Source: Spirochaetota bacterium (GTDB lineage Bacteria > Spirochaetota > Spirochaetia > Treponematales > UBA12059). Taken from it: a stretch of 64,000 nt of DNA. The notes beneath the pieces are model-generated. The model ran no database searches, was not told the origin of the DNA, and worked only from the letters and a program-made list of their open reading frames with translations. A program made the position numbers and the translations under genes. The stretch covers positions 32,760 through 96,759 of the forward strand of contig JAHIWG010000143.1 of NCBI GenBank assembly GCA_018816345.1. The letters run 5' to 3'. This document shows, in pieces, positions 16,824-25,939 of this stretch (within the stretch, counting starts at the first letter, position 1; every line of letters begins with the position of its first letter).

Positions 16824-17045
16824 CTATTTGTGCTTCATGACGAACACGCCATCCCAATCCTCGTCGGGAGGGTCGATGGCGTAATGGTCGCAGCGGTCCA
16901 GGTATACCTTCGACGGGCCGTCGGAGGGGTCGATGGCGAGGGCCTCGGCGAAGCGCTCGGACGCGTCGGAGAACCGCAAGAGCTTGTACAGCTTCCTGCC
17001 CTCCGCGAACAGCTCTAGGACCCGTTTCTTCTCCTCGCTGATCAT
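16824..17045 (-). CDS. Free-standing adenylate-cyclase-tail / TPR-like small protein
   Basis: A 73-residue protein with one and a half TPR-like helical pairs (FAEGRKLYKLLRFSDASERFAEAL) and then a tail (IDPSDGPSKVYLDRC...PPDEDWDGVFVMKHK). That tail is, from memory, what ends many bacterial class III adenylate cyclases, here without any cyclase domain. AAGGAG precedes the ATG. The upstream neighbour is a response regulator (35-base gap), so it may be a signalling adaptor. Confidence 0.65.
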   Translation of the reverse strand: MISEEKKRVLELFAEGRKLYKLLRFSDASERFAEALAIDPSDGPSKVYLDRCDHYAIDPPDEDWDGVFVMKHK

Positions 17046-17080
17046 AGGGGCTCCTTCCGTACGGCGCGCGCCGAGCCGGC

Positions 17081-17746
17081 TTACCTGGCCTCGGTGCGCG
17101 GCTTGCGTCTCATGGTAGAGATATCCTGCGACTCCCGCCGGAGGCCGGACGATTCGGTCGCGAGCGGATCGATGCGGCGGGCGAGGGCTTCGAGAGCCCT
17201 CGCCGCCTCCGCGGCCAGAGCGCGGGCCTCGTCTATGCCCGTAGCCTCGGCGATAAGCCCCAGGGCCTTCTCCGTCTCGGCGATGGCGCTCGACATCTCG
17301 GCCACGGTCGCGTCTCCGAGAGCTATTCGCTTCTCCCTATTCTCGATCTGCCGTAATAGCTCGTGCGACCGGAGTACGGCCCTGATCCTGGCCAGCACCT
17401 CGGCGAAGTTGAAGGGCTTCGTGATATAGTCGTCCGCGCCCAGCTCCAACCCCTCGACCTTATCCTTGACGTCGTCGAGGGCCGAGAACATGATAATAGG
17501 GGTATCGGCGAATTCGGAATACTCGGGGGACGTCTTCAATATGCGCGTGACTTCCCACCCGCTCAGCTTAGGCATGATGTTATCGAGGATGACGAGATCC
17601 GGGCGCAGCCGCCTTATCGATTCGAGGGCCTCCTGGCCGTTCTCCGCCTTGCGGACGTCGAATCCCAGCTTCGAGAGCATGACTTCGAAGAACTCCAGAT
17701 TTATCTGCTCGTCGTCGACGACCAGTATTCGCTTCTTCGTGACCAC
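17081..17746 (-). CDS. Response regulator with helical C-terminal extension
   Basis: A PleD/CheY-like receiver with acidic residues near 12-13, phospho-acceptor D56 (VILDNIMP) and K111 (ITKPFNF), numbered from the longer start. The C-terminal ~90 residues are alanine- and glutamate-rich, likely coiled coil, with no enzymatic or DNA-binding domain. The start is probably the GTG at 17746, seven bases after GGAGA; a TTG at 17749 is also possible. No kinase lies next to it. Confidence 0.8.
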   Translation of the reverse strand: MVTKKRILVVDDEQINLEFFEVMLSKLGFDVRKAENGQEALESIRRLRPDLVILDNIMPKLSGWEVTRILKTSPEYSEFADTPIIMFSALDDVKDKVEGLELGADDYITKPFNFAEVLARIRAVLRSHELLRQIENREKRIALGDATVAEMSSAIAETEKALGLIAEATGIDEARALAAEAARALEALARRIDPLATESSGLRRESQDISTMRRKPRTEAR

Positions 17747-17829
17747 CAAGGTTCTCCGATCATAGGTGCGAGTGGTTTGTTAAAGATCGATCCGGGCTCC
17801 GGATAGCCGTGAACCGACATGGTATTTTC

Positions 17830-19539
17830 CTACAGGCTACCGTTCTTGTCAATGCGCAAGCTTCGCCTGCGATCCGCGGCGCAGAGCGCGACTAGGATAA
17901 GGCCTACGGCTAGCGTAGCTATGTCGCTTGCCTTGCCTATGGACTCGTAGGGCGTGGTAATCGCGCGGCCGAGTGGGACGTCCACGACCAAGGCTCCTCG
18001 CTCGAACGGCGGTAGCGCGGCCGCGACGGCGCCGTTGGACGCGATCGCCACGGTCGCCCCCGTATCGGCGGCCCGGAGCACCATCGCCCCCGTCTCGGCG
18101 GCCCGGAAGCGCGACATCGCGAGGTGCTGCTCCTGCATGCCCGCTGAGCGCGCCCACGAGTCGTTCGTCAGCACGACGAAGAAGTCGGGGGCGTCGAAAG
18201 AAGCGAAATAACGGCCGAAGGAGTCCTCGAAGCAGATGGGGGCAGCGAACGAGGCCGGGCTCGCCGTGAAGAGCTTAGGGCCGGAGCCGGGGCTCCAGAA
18301 GTTGCCGAACCGCGAGACTATCCAGCGCCTCAACGCCGGAAGGCCTGCCCAGGAGGGTAGGTACTCCGAGAACGGGACGAGGTTGACCTTGTCGTAGCGG
18401 TCCCGTATCGATCCGCCGGAGTATAGGAGCGCCGAGTTATGCTCCACGGCGCGGCGGACGTCGCCGGGGACCGCGTAGCCGTTCCCGGCGACTACGGGAG
18501 AGGGGTAGCGGCGTAAGTATTCGTCGGCCTCGGCGACGACGTCGTAGGTCGACCTGTCCGGCCGGTGCCGTAGGTGCCACTCGATAGGGGGTACGACGGC
18601 GGTCTCATGCCAGGCGACGAGGTCCGGTCCGTAGGCGAGGGCCTCGTCGCTCAGCGCCATGAGCCGCTCGAGGGCCGCGGCGTACTCGGCCGGGTTCTTC
18701 TGGCTCCGGACGCAGGGCTGCAAGAGGGCGACTCGGTACCAGCCTTCCGCGGGGGGCGCGCCCGGGGTCGCCGCCGTAGGCGCGGCCACTGACGGGCCGC
18801 CGATGCCCGAATCGGGACGGCCGGCGACGACGACAGCGAGCGCGCACGCGATCCCGAAAGCCGCCCTGAGGGCGGCTCCGGAGGCGCGGCCGGATACGGG
18901 GCCGCGGAGCCTCCGAAGGGCAGCGTACAGCGTGACGTTCGAGCCCGCGGTAGCCAAGCCTACGAGCGCGACGCCGCCTACCGAGGCTAGCCCGAGAGCG
19001 GCCGCGCTATCGGCCAGCGCGTAGGGGAGGGTGGCGTACGGGAACGCTATAAGGATAGTAGAGCGGCCTAATTCGGCCGCCGCCCAGATGAAGGCGGCGG
19101 CGGGAACGGAGAACCGGCTCTTGGCGCGTAGGACGGCGGATATGGCCGCAAGGGCGATGGAGAACCAGAACGCCCCGAGCGCGATGGCCAGGACTATGGC
19201 TCCCGGATGGTACGAGGCGAGCCATCGGCAGACGATCGCGAGGACCGCGGCGCCTACGGAAGCGCCCGCCAGGGCGCTTATTCGGGGGCGGAACCGCTCC
19301 GCGAAGGCGAGCATCGGAACGAGCGCTACGAAGGCCGAGAGCGAGAACGCTCGGCTCGAGCCCAGGAATGCGAGCGAGTAGAGCGCGATCGATGCCGCGA
19401 CGAGCGCGGCGCCGACGACGCGCCTATCGGGACTAGTCGTCAGAAGCGGCGCCCTCGGCGCTCGAGGAGGCTCCTTCGGCGCCGATCTTCCAAGCTTCCT
19501 GCTTAAGCTCCCGGCCAGGGCGGAACACGGCCACGCCAT
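17830..19539 (-). CDS. lnt: Apolipoprotein N-acyltransferase
   Basis: Adds the third acyl chain to lipoproteins at the inner membrane. Several hydrophobic segments fill the N-terminal half. The nitrilase-type domain carries the E-K-C triad: the Glu of WHETAV, the Lys of DKVNLVPFSEY and the Cys of ICFEDSF. The start is uncertain. The first in-frame ATG before the membrane region is at 19539, 107 bases inside the HU gene. A start nearer the HU stop would have to be non-canonical (a CTG lies at 19443). It follows HU as in Treponema, from memory. Confidence 0.85.
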   Translation of the reverse strand: MAWPCSALAGSLSRKLGRSAPKEPPRAPRAPLLTTSPDRRVVGAALVAASIALYSLAFLGSSRAFSLSAFVALVPMLAFAERFRPRISALAGASVGAAVLAIVCRWLASYHPGAIVLAIALGAFWFSIALAAISAVLRAKSRFSVPAAAFIWAAAELGRSTILIAFPYATLPYALADSAAALGLASVGGVALVGLATAGSNVTLYAALRRLRGPVSGRASGAALRAAFGIACALAVVVAGRPDSGIGGPSVAAPTAATPGAPPAEGWYRVALLQPCVRSQKNPAEYAAALERLMALSDEALAYGPDLVAWHETAVVPPIEWHLRHRPDRSTYDVVAEADEYLRRYPSPVVAGNGYAVPGDVRRAVEHNSALLYSGGSIRDRYDKVNLVPFSEYLPSWAGLPALRRWIVSRFGNFWSPGSGPKLFTASPASFAAPICFEDSFGRYFASFDAPDFFVVLTNDSWARSAGMQEQHLAMSRFRAAETGAMVLRAADTGATVAIASNGAVAAALPPFERGALVVDVPLGRAITTPYESIGKASDIATLAVGLILVALCAADRRRSLRIDKNGSL

Positions 19540-19774
19540 GATCGGATACCGAGACCGGCTCGCCCGTCTTGGGGTTGCGAGCGCGTTTCCGGCCCTTCCG
19601 GATGCGTACCTCGAAGGTCCCGAAGCCGCGTAGCTCCACGGCCTTCTCATCGAGAATCGCCTTCTTTATTTCCTCGAATAGCCCGTCGATGAGAACGTGT
19701 ATGTCTTTTCGGCCTAGCGTCGATCTCTCGTGGAGAGCGTCGATCAATTCGGCCTTCGTGACTTTTCTAGCCAT
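19433..19774 (-). CDS. hup: HU-family DNA-binding protein
   Basis: A 113-residue histone-like protein with the family DNA-binding arm (RKGRKRARNPKTGE) and the N-terminal helical dimer region. It is longer than E. coli HU (90) because of a serine/alanine/acid tail of about 20 residues. AGGAG lies seven bases before the ATG. A small GGAGCC-CCTAA-GGCTCC hairpin lies in its leader. Confidence 0.9.
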   Translation of the reverse strand: MARKVTKAELIDALHERSTLGRKDIHVLIDGLFEEIKKAILDEKAVELRGFGTFEVRIRKGRKRARNPKTGEPVSVSDHGVAVFRPGRELKQEAWKIGAEGASSSAEGAASDD

Positions 19775-19883
19775 GCCGCAACTCCTGAATACCGAGCCGC
19801 CACCGACCGTTCGACCGCGGAGCCTTAGGGGCTCCTCCCGATATCGTTATCGAAGCGAACGGCGAGCGAAAGGTTGGATGGGC

Positions 19884-20153
19884 TTACGCGCCGAGGACGT
19901 TGACGAGCCGCTGCATCCTGGACTTCTTCCGGGCGGCGGTGTTTTTCTTAATGATGCCCTTGCGAGCGGCCGTGTCGATCTGCTTGATCATGTCCTTGAG
20001 CGTCGCCTCGGCTAGATCCTTGTCCTTGCCGTGAGCCGCCGCGACGACGCGCTTGGCCGCGGTGCGGACGCTGCTCTTTACCTTCTTGTTTTGGACGCGT
20101 CGCTTCTCGTCCTGCTTATGCCGTTTCTCGGCGGATGAAAATTTGGTAGCCAA
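19884..20153 (-). CDS. rpsT: 30S ribosomal protein S20
   Basis: A lysine/arginine-rich helical protein that binds 16S rRNA. I prefer the TTG at 20153, giving M-ATKFSSAEKR, because S20 normally starts this way and because GGAGGA sits four bases upstream of it. The ATG at 20165 would contain that ribosome-binding site inside the coding region. A rare start on rpsT would fit the known translational autoregulation of S20 from a UUG start in E. coli. Confidence 0.92.
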   Translation of the reverse strand: MATKFSSAEKRHKQDEKRRVQNKKVKSSVRTAAKRVVAAAHGKDKDLAEATLKDMIKQIDTAARKGIIKKNTAARKKSRMQRLVNVLGA

Positions 20154-20216
20154 GCTATCCTCCATTCGGATTGTCGCAACTAATGTCTGTTCGACAGGAA
20201 TTAACGTCGGTAGAAG

Positions 20217-20245
20217 AAATTACCAGAACGCTACGAGTATGTCAA
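20217..20245 (-). promoter_or_regulatory. Promoter for rpsT
   Basis: On the minus strand, TTGACA (20245-20240), a 17-bp spacer and TAATTT (20222-20217), about 65 bases upstream of the coding start. Confidence 0.65.
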
Positions 20246-20324
20246 GGATGCATTAGCCTACTATCGGGCCTTTACGGACCCTCTCGTCTTGTCCGGCGGC
20301 TGTCGGAACGCTATAGTCGGCGCC

Positions 20325-21080
20325 ATGGGAACCTTCATCTTCGCTATCGCGACGCTCGCGTTAGCCGTGCTGTACGAAGCGCCGGCCTACCTTTGCAGGT
20401 TCCTGCCCCCCGGGGAGCGCAGGGGGCAGGTGGCGGATATAGCTCTACGCGCGATGGAGCGATTCATACGATGCGCGAAGTGCTATAGCGGACTCGGCCT
20501 TCTCTATGAACGGCCGGATTTCGAGCTGCCGGAGCGCTGTATCGTCGTCTCGAACCATCAGAGCCTGTTCGATATTCCAATACTGATGCATTATTTCAAG
20601 GACGATCGGCGCCTGCTATTCGTCGCCAAGAAGGAACTAGGGTACGGGATACCCCTCATCTCGAGCGTACTAAAGATCGGCGGGCATGCGCTCATAGATA
20701 GGGGCGGGCGTTCAGCCCAGTCTATGAAGGCGCTCGGCTCCTTCGCGAGGCGTTGTTCCCGGGCCGGCTTCTGGCCGTCGATTTTTCCCGAGGGCACTCG
20801 CTCCAAGGACGGGATACTCGGCAAATTCCACTCGGCCGGTTTACGGCGCATCATGGAAACAATCCCTGGCCCCCTGCTCGTCGTCGCCGTGGACGGCGGC
20901 TGGAAGGCCGCGGGGCTGGGCATGTTCCTCGCTAAGCGGCCGAGCATAGAGTATAGGGTCAAGGCTATCGCGCTCATCGAGGCGGGCCCGGATAAGACAA
21001 GCGTCGCCGACGCCTTGGACGCCTCGAGGGCCGTAATTGGGCGACAGCTGGAGGCCTGGCATGCCGAGGCGCCTCTATAG
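20325..21080 (+). CDS. plsC: 1-acyl-sn-glycerol-3-phosphate acyltransferase
   Basis: Acylates lysophosphatidic acid in phospholipid synthesis. It has an N-terminal membrane helix (MGTFIFAIATLALAVLYEA), the catalytic NHxSxxD-type motif in NHQSLFD, and the acceptor-binding FPEGTRS. The ATG at 20325 gives 251 residues; an in-frame TTG at 20289 would add 12. Neither has a good ribosome-binding site. It is divergent from rpsT. Confidence 0.88.
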   Translation: MGTFIFAIATLALAVLYEAPAYLCRFLPPGERRGQVADIALRAMERFIRCAKCYSGLGLLYERPDFELPERCIVVSNHQSLFDIPILMHYFKDDRRLLFVAKKELGYGIPLISSVLKIGGHALIDRGGRSAQSMKALGSFARRCSRAGFWPSIFPEGTRSKDGILGKFHSAGLRRIMETIPGPLLVVAVDGGWKAAGLGMFLAKRPSIEYRVKAIALIEAGPDKTSVADALDASRAVIGRQLEAWHAEAPL

Positions 21081-21098
21081 CGCTCCCCCGACGCGGAT

Positions 21099-21125
21099 AA
21101 AAAAAACCGCCCCTACGAGGGGCGG
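21099..21125 (-). terminator. Terminator after the zinc-ribbon gene
   Basis: A perfect 7-bp stem, CCGCCCC/GGGGCGG (21107-21113 with 21119-21125), followed on the minus strand by eight Ts (21106-21099). It can also brake plus-strand transcripts leaving plsC. Confidence 0.85.
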
Positions 21126-21150
21126 CTTAACGCGAGCCGATCGCAGGGCC

Positions 21151-21324
21151 TTAGCTGAAGTCGCTGGGCCTGCGCTCGGTGCGCTTGCATTTCTCGCACT
21201 CGGCGACGTTCTTGACGCGACCGTCATCGAATAGAGTCTTCATCTTCACTTCGCCGCCGCACGGGCAATAGAAATGATGCGTGGTACTCGACGTACGAGA
21301 GTTCTTACTTACCTGTCCCATGAC
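21151..21324 (-). CDS. Small zinc-ribbon protein
   Basis: A 57-residue protein (MGQVSKNSR...) with two cysteine pairs, CPC(GG) and CEKC, that would bind one zinc ion. AAGGAG lies six bases before the ATG. It has its own good promoter and terminator, so it is a separate transcription unit. Its function is unknown; the size and style recall small ribosome-associated or regulatory zinc proteins. Confidence 0.7.
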   Translation of the reverse strand, partial: VMGQVSKNSRTSSTTHHFYCPCGGEVKMKTLFDDGRVKNVAECEKCKRTERRPSDFS

Positions 21325-21433
21325 GAACTCCTTGGGGATATTGCCGGCCGTTTGGCGGATCCGGCCGCGCCGAAAAGCGCCCCGATATTGGATGGAGGAC
21401 GGCGCCGAAGCCGGCACCCTTGCCTAGAGCACA

Positions 21434-21462
21434 AAATAACGCGAAATCCGATCAAGTGTCAA
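21434..21462 (-). promoter_or_regulatory. Promoter for the zinc-ribbon gene
   Basis: On the minus strand, TTGACA (21462-21457), a 17-bp spacer and TTATTT (21439-21434), followed by a leader of about 100 bases. Confidence 0.7.
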
Positions 21463-21500
21463 TCGCGGAGGACCGCCCGGCCGCTCGTTCCATTATAAGA

Positions 21501-21528
21501 CCCCCGGGTCGAGTAGCCGACCCGGGGG
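21501..21528 (-). terminator. Terminator of the TPR/Mrr-like gene
   Basis: A perfect 10-bp stem, CCCCCGGGTC/GACCCGGGGG (21501-21510 with 21519-21528), with an 8-base loop. The minus-strand flank TCTTAT is only weakly T-rich. The remaining bases up to 21619 show nothing I can name. Confidence 0.65.
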
Positions 21529-21619
21529 CGTACCACGGAAAGGAGGAACAACCCTCGATCGACGACCGAGCGATGTCGATTATGTAACAATCGGCCCCGT
21601 CCCCGGTTACACTGGAAAA

Positions 21620-22990
21620 TCAAGTTTTTTGATTGGCCGACTGCAGCAATTCCTGGAGCTGTTCCTTGTGGTAGAGCTCTACAGAGCGGTTCTCGGCGAA
21701 TTCCATAGCCGCCCTGTTGAAGCTGGAACTCGTGATGATGACGCCGCGAATAATACCCAGCTTCTTCATATTGTCCAGCAAGGAGCGGACTGCGGAGTCG
21801 TCGAGCGCCTCGGAGACCCTGAGGAAGCGGACGAGCTGGGGCTTCTTCTTCGTTCCGAGCCATTTCTCCGACTCGTTCTCCACGGTGATGAAGTCGACCC
21901 CGTTCATGGTGCCGATGACGTCCCTGACGGCGAGGTTGAGGCCCTGGGCGGCCACGAGCTTGCATAACTCGACGAATTCCTCCTGGCTACAGGTAAGGTA
22001 ATCCTTCATACGGTCGTCGGTCCGGTACTCATGGTACTGGGTCAGTTTCTCGGATACGTCCCGGAATTGCGGCTTCTTCGAGTATATCTTCTCCCACTGC
22101 TCGATCGCCTTGTCGATGTTCTTTTGCTTCTCGTAGCATAGGGATAGGAAATACCTGCCGTAGAGCGTCTCCGACGCCGACTCGTCCTTGGAGAGCTTCA
22201 CGGCCCGCTCGAGCTCTATGACCGCGTTGTCGTACGAGCCTTGGCTCATATACGTGCCGCCCCTCTCGACGAGGGCCTTGATCTTGAGAGCCGGGCTCTT
22301 CTGGGCCCGCTCGAACGCGAGGAGGGCCCCGGTATAGTCGTTGGATTCCTTAAGGAGCTTGCCTAGATAGTAATAGCTATCGTAGTTAGACGGGTCGGTC
22401 TTAAGGCTGGCCTCGAATTCCGCCCTCGCCTCGAGGGGGTGCTTCGTCTTATAGAGGATGACGCCTAGCATATAGTGGGCCTTGCCGTGCCGCTGATCCA
22501 GCTCGACGGCCTTCCTGGCGTACTTCACGGCTACTTCGGCCTTGCCCCGCTCGTCGAATATCCGAGCGCACTGATAGTAGTACTCGGCGTTGCGCGGATC
22601 GCCCTTGACGAGGAGAATGTACTCCTTAAGCGCCTCTTCGAGCTGGCCGAAGCGTTCGTACAGGTCCGCTATTACCCTCCTGAACTCCGGCTCCGGAATA
22701 TCGCGGTCGAACTGCCCTATATCGCCTACGGTCTTCAGCTCCATGAGCGCCAGCTCGGATTTGCCTTCCGACAGATATATCTTGCCGAGATAGTAATGCG
22801 CCGCGGCGTTTCGGGGTTCCTTGGCCAGGATGGCCTTCACGATCTTGGCCGCGGCCGGGCTCCGGCCCTGCTTGATGAGATCGGCGACCGCGGAAAGGCG
22901 CTTAGGCAGCGCTATCATCCTGATGAGGAAAACGCTTAGGATGCCCACCGCTATGCCGAAGAATACTATGAGGATCACGACGAATGACAT
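21620..22990 (-). CDS. Membrane-anchored TPR protein with degenerate Mrr-like domain
   Basis: A 456-residue protein with one N-terminal membrane helix (residues 3-26) and then seven or so TPR repeats (about 30-330). The C-terminal ~110 residues (from about VELCKLVAAQGL) look like the restriction-endonuclease-like Mrr fold, ending GVIITSSSFNRAAMEFAE and ELYHKEQLQELL. The catalytic lysine position of the usual Q-x-K motif seems to be lost (PQLVRF), so I expect binding, not cleavage. I recall a similar TPR protein in Treponema (TP0095). Its partner is unknown. Confidence 0.65.
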   Translation of the reverse strand: MSFVVILIVFFGIAVGILSVFLIRMIALPKRLSAVADLIKQGRSPAAAKIVKAILAKEPRNAAAHYYLGKIYLSEGKSELALMELKTVGDIGQFDRDIPEPEFRRVIADLYERFGQLEEALKEYILLVKGDPRNAEYYYQCARIFDERGKAEVAVKYARKAVELDQRHGKAHYMLGVILYKTKHPLEARAEFEASLKTDPSNYDSYYYLGKLLKESNDYTGALLAFERAQKSPALKIKALVERGGTYMSQGSYDNAVIELERAVKLSKDESASETLYGRYFLSLCYEKQKNIDKAIEQWEKIYSKKPQFRDVSEKLTQYHEYRTDDRMKDYLTCSQEEFVELCKLVAAQGLNLAVRDVIGTMNGVDFITVENESEKWLGTKKKPQLVRFLRVSEALDDSAVRSLLDNMKKLGIIRGVIITSSSFNRAAMEFAENRSVELYHKEQLQELLQSANQKT

Positions 22991-23174
22991 CGGCCCGCCT
23001 TAAGTTCGGTATCGAGGATGGCCCGGACGCGCTTTAAACGAGGCGCCTCTCGTGGTATCCTTGTCTATGTTAAACGAGATTTCAATGAATTTCCAGGCTG
23101 TCGCGGGGCATTACCCGCAATATCCGCGAATCGACCGCAGAGCAAAAGGCCGAACGTAACGCCGAGGAGGAACG

Positions 23175-23906
23175 ATGCCGTCACGACCTGGCCTGAATCG
23201 GGGCGCTATGAGGCGGATAGCGTTTTTCCTCGCCGTATCGGGGGCCGTAGCCGCATCCTTCGCCTCCGAGTTCTCCGATCGCGGGATAAAGCTGTTCATG
23301 GAGAATAAGCCGCTTGAGGCCGCTCCCGTCCTCGAGGCGGCCTCCAAGGAAGCGGGAGCCGACGAGAGGGTTTTCCTATACCTAGGCATAGCGTACCAAC
23401 AGCTAGGACGCTGGGACGAGGCCGTCGCGTCGTTCCGCAAGGGCCTGGCTTCCTCCGTCCTGTATAGGCATCAGTTCCTATTCAATATCGCCAACTCGTT
23501 CTACGCCCAGGGACGGAACGCCTTCGCCGTGGAGTATTACGACCAGGCGCTCGCCGCGAAGCCCGAGTACGCGCAGGCCTACCTCAATCGGGCGAACGCC
23601 AAGATGAGGCTCGGCGACCACGGCGGGGCGGTTTCGGATTATTCGCTTTTCCTGAGCCTCGAGCCGGCCTCGCCGCAGGGCTCGGAGATCAGGCGCCTCA
23701 TCGACCTGCTCGGGTCTAAGGCGGCCGAGGCCGATCGCGTTAAGGCCGAGGCCGAGGCGCGCCTGCTGGCCGAGGAACGAGCCAAGCAGGCCATGCTCGA
23801 CGAGGTCGCGCGCTCCCTTATGGAAGCGGCCGAGGCTACGACGAACCTCTCGGCCGGTTCAGGCGATACGCAGGGCTACGACTCTGACCTGTCTCTCGAC
23901 GACTGA
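23175..23906 (+). CDS. Exported TPR protein
   Basis: A 243-residue protein with a signal peptide (hydrophobic core about 14-29, AFFLAVSGAVAASFAS), three or four TPR units (about 40-170) and a charged helical C-terminus. GAGGAGGA (23163-23170) lies four bases before the ATG at 23175; an inner ATG at 23208 would give a shorter signal peptide. It is 32 bases upstream of a larger TPR gene, and the two are probably co-transcribed and work together in the periplasm. Confidence 0.75.
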   Translation: MPSRPGLNRGAMRRIAFFLAVSGAVAASFASEFSDRGIKLFMENKPLEAAPVLEAASKEAGADERVFLYLGIAYQQLGRWDEAVASFRKGLASSVLYRHQFLFNIANSFYAQGRNAFAVEYYDQALAAKPEYAQAYLNRANAKMRLGDHGGAVSDYSLFLSLEPASPQGSEIRRLIDLLGSKAAEADRVKAEAEARLLAEERAKQAMLDEVARSLMEAAEATTNLSAGSGDTQGYDSDLSLDD

Positions 23907-23938
23907 TAGTCGGAACGTCTTTCCGGAGGGCACTACAC

Positions 23939-25939
23939 GTGATAGAACAGAAGAAGAAGACCTTAACGTACGCCGCTATCGCCATAGGCGCCGTACTAGT
24001 GATCGCCCTCGTCGCGGCCCTGGCCATAGGCGGCGGCTCGCGCGCCAAGGGCCGCGAGCGGACCAATATGCTGTCCCTCGCTCGGGAGTATATAGATCGC
24101 GGGGACTACGATCGAGCGCTCGACATACTGGATAGCCTCATCATCAAGGACTCTGGCGACTCCGACGCCAGGGCCCTGCGCGACGACGCCCTAGGCAAGA
24201 AGACTTCGGCTAAGGCGGCGGCCGAGGAAGCCGCCGCGCGCGCCGCCAAGGCCGGTACCGACGACGCGGGAGCCCTCGCCCAGAGCCTCGGCGAGCTCGG
24301 CAAGACGCTCGAGAGGACGGCGTCGACGGTCGCCCAGGGCGCGTCGCAGAAGACCCAGCCCGCCCAGTCGGCGGCGAGTTCCGAGGCCGCGGCCGCGGCC
24401 GCTCGGAAGGCGGATGACGACGCCCGCGCCAAGGCGGAGGCCGAGGCCGAGGCGGCGCGGAGGAGGGCGGCCGAGGATGAACTGGCGCGCAAGAGCCAGG
24501 AGACGCGCGCCAGGATGGAGGCCGTGAACGCCCTCGTGAAGGCCGGGCGCGCCTCGATATCGTCCGGCGACTACGGGTCGGCGAAGTCGTCGTTCGACGA
24601 CGCGGTGGGCTCGCTCCCTCCCGGAGAGGCCAAGTTCGCGGCCCAGACCTTCGCCGACATAGCGGAAGGCTACTACGACGGCTACAAGCGCTCTCCTGCC
24701 AGCGCGGAGGGGCTCGAGGCGGTCAAGCAGGCCCAGCGCACGGCTCAGGAGGCGATTAGGAGCGACTCGTCGGACGCTCGCCCCCACTATACGCTCAGCA
24801 AGATCTATAACGATTTCCAGAAGCCCGACCTCGCCCAGAGCGAGCTCGAACAGGCCGTGAAGCTCGATCCCAATAACTACCTCTACGCCTACGAGCTCGG
24901 AAAGGCCTATTTCAGGGTCAAGAAGTACCCGGAGGCGCAGCGCGCCTTCGAGTCGATAACGGTAAAGCTAAATCCTAAGTACGAGCCGGCGTTCTTCAAC
25001 CTGGGAATGACGTACCGCGCGATGCGCAACGATCAGGCTGCGCTCGGAGCCTTCGGCGGGGCCTTGAGGCTCAAGCCCGATTACGTCCGGGCCCATGTCG
25101 AGACGGCGCGCATCCTCGCCTCCAAGGGGGATTCGGCGGGCGGCGTCAAGTCGTACCTGGCGGCGCTGTCGTTCGAGCCCGACAACGCCTCGGCCCTCCG
25201 AGAGCTCGGCGTGGTATACGACTCGGCGGGCAAGAGCGCCGAGGCGGAGAAGGTCTTCGAGAAGGCCTTCTCCCTGGCCCCCGACGCGTTGACGAGCTAT
25301 AACCTCGCCAAGGTCAAGTACGACCTCGGCAAGGCCGCGGAGGCGCTCTCGTTCGCGCGCAAGGCGGTCGATATGGCTCCGTCCGTCGCCCTCTACCACT
25401 ACCTCGTGGGATTGACGGCCGAGAAGGCCGGCGACGTCGACGCCGCCTTGCTCGCGTACGCGAAATCCGCCGAGCTCGACAAGAAGGCCGTCGACGCGCG
25501 CGTCAACCTGGGCCGCCTGTACCTGGAATCGGGCTTCGCCGATAAGGCGCTCGCGGTGCTCGAGGAGGCGTACAGGATAGAGCCCAAGTCGCTCGAGGCT
25601 AACAATAACCTGGCCAACGCCTACGGCACTAAGGCGCTGTTCGAGAAGAGCGTGTTCCATTACGAGGCGGCCCTGGCCCTATCGCCGCGCGACGCGACGA
25701 TTCGGATGAACCTGGCCCGGGCGTACGTGCAATCGGGAGCGCTGCCCAAGGCTCGGGACGCCTACGTCGAGCTATTAAAGCTCGCCCCGGCTAACTGGGA
25801 GGCTATGTACGAGCTGGGCAAGGTGCACCTATCCTCCGGCGACGCGGCGGCCGCCAAGAAGACGCTGTCGGAGCTGCTCGCCAAGAAGCCCGACTTCAGG
25901 GCCCGGGCGGAGGTCGAGACGATACTGGCCGGTCTCTAG
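23939..25939 (+). CDS. Large TPR-repeat membrane-anchored protein
   Basis: A 666-residue protein starting at GTG, with GGAGGG upstream. A membrane helix (about 9-31) is followed by a short TPR, then an alanine/glutamate/lysine-rich low-complexity stretch (about 80-195, likely coiled coil) and about a dozen TPR repeats to the end. It would hang in the periplasm and act as a protein-binding scaffold. Its stop codon lies in the first copy of a 21-bp tandem duplication shared with the end of mutL. Confidence 0.75.
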   Translation: MIEQKKKTLTYAAIAIGAVLVIALVAALAIGGGSRAKGRERTNMLSLAREYIDRGDYDRALDILDSLIIKDSGDSDARALRDDALGKKTSAKAAAEEAAARAAKAGTDDAGALAQSLGELGKTLERTASTVAQGASQKTQPAQSAASSEAAAAAARKADDDARAKAEAEAEAARRRAAEDELARKSQETRARMEAVNALVKAGRASISSGDYGSAKSSFDDAVGSLPPGEAKFAAQTFADIAEGYYDGYKRSPASAEGLEAVKQAQRTAQEAIRSDSSDARPHYTLSKIYNDFQKPDLAQSELEQAVKLDPNNYLYAYELGKAYFRVKKYPEAQRAFESITVKLNPKYEPAFFNLGMTYRAMRNDQAALGAFGGALRLKPDYVRAHVETARILASKGDSAGGVKSYLAALSFEPDNASALRELGVVYDSAGKSAEAEKVFEKAFSLAPDALTSYNLAKVKYDLGKAAEALSFARKAVDMAPSVALYHYLVGLTAEKAGDVDAALLAYAKSAELDKKAVDARVNLGRLYLESGFADKALAVLEEAYRIEPKSLEANNNLANAYGTKALFEKSVFHYEAALALSPRDATIRMNLARAYVQSGALPKARDAYVELLKLAPANWEAMYELGKVHLSSGDAAAAKKTLSELLAKKPDFRARAEVETILAGL

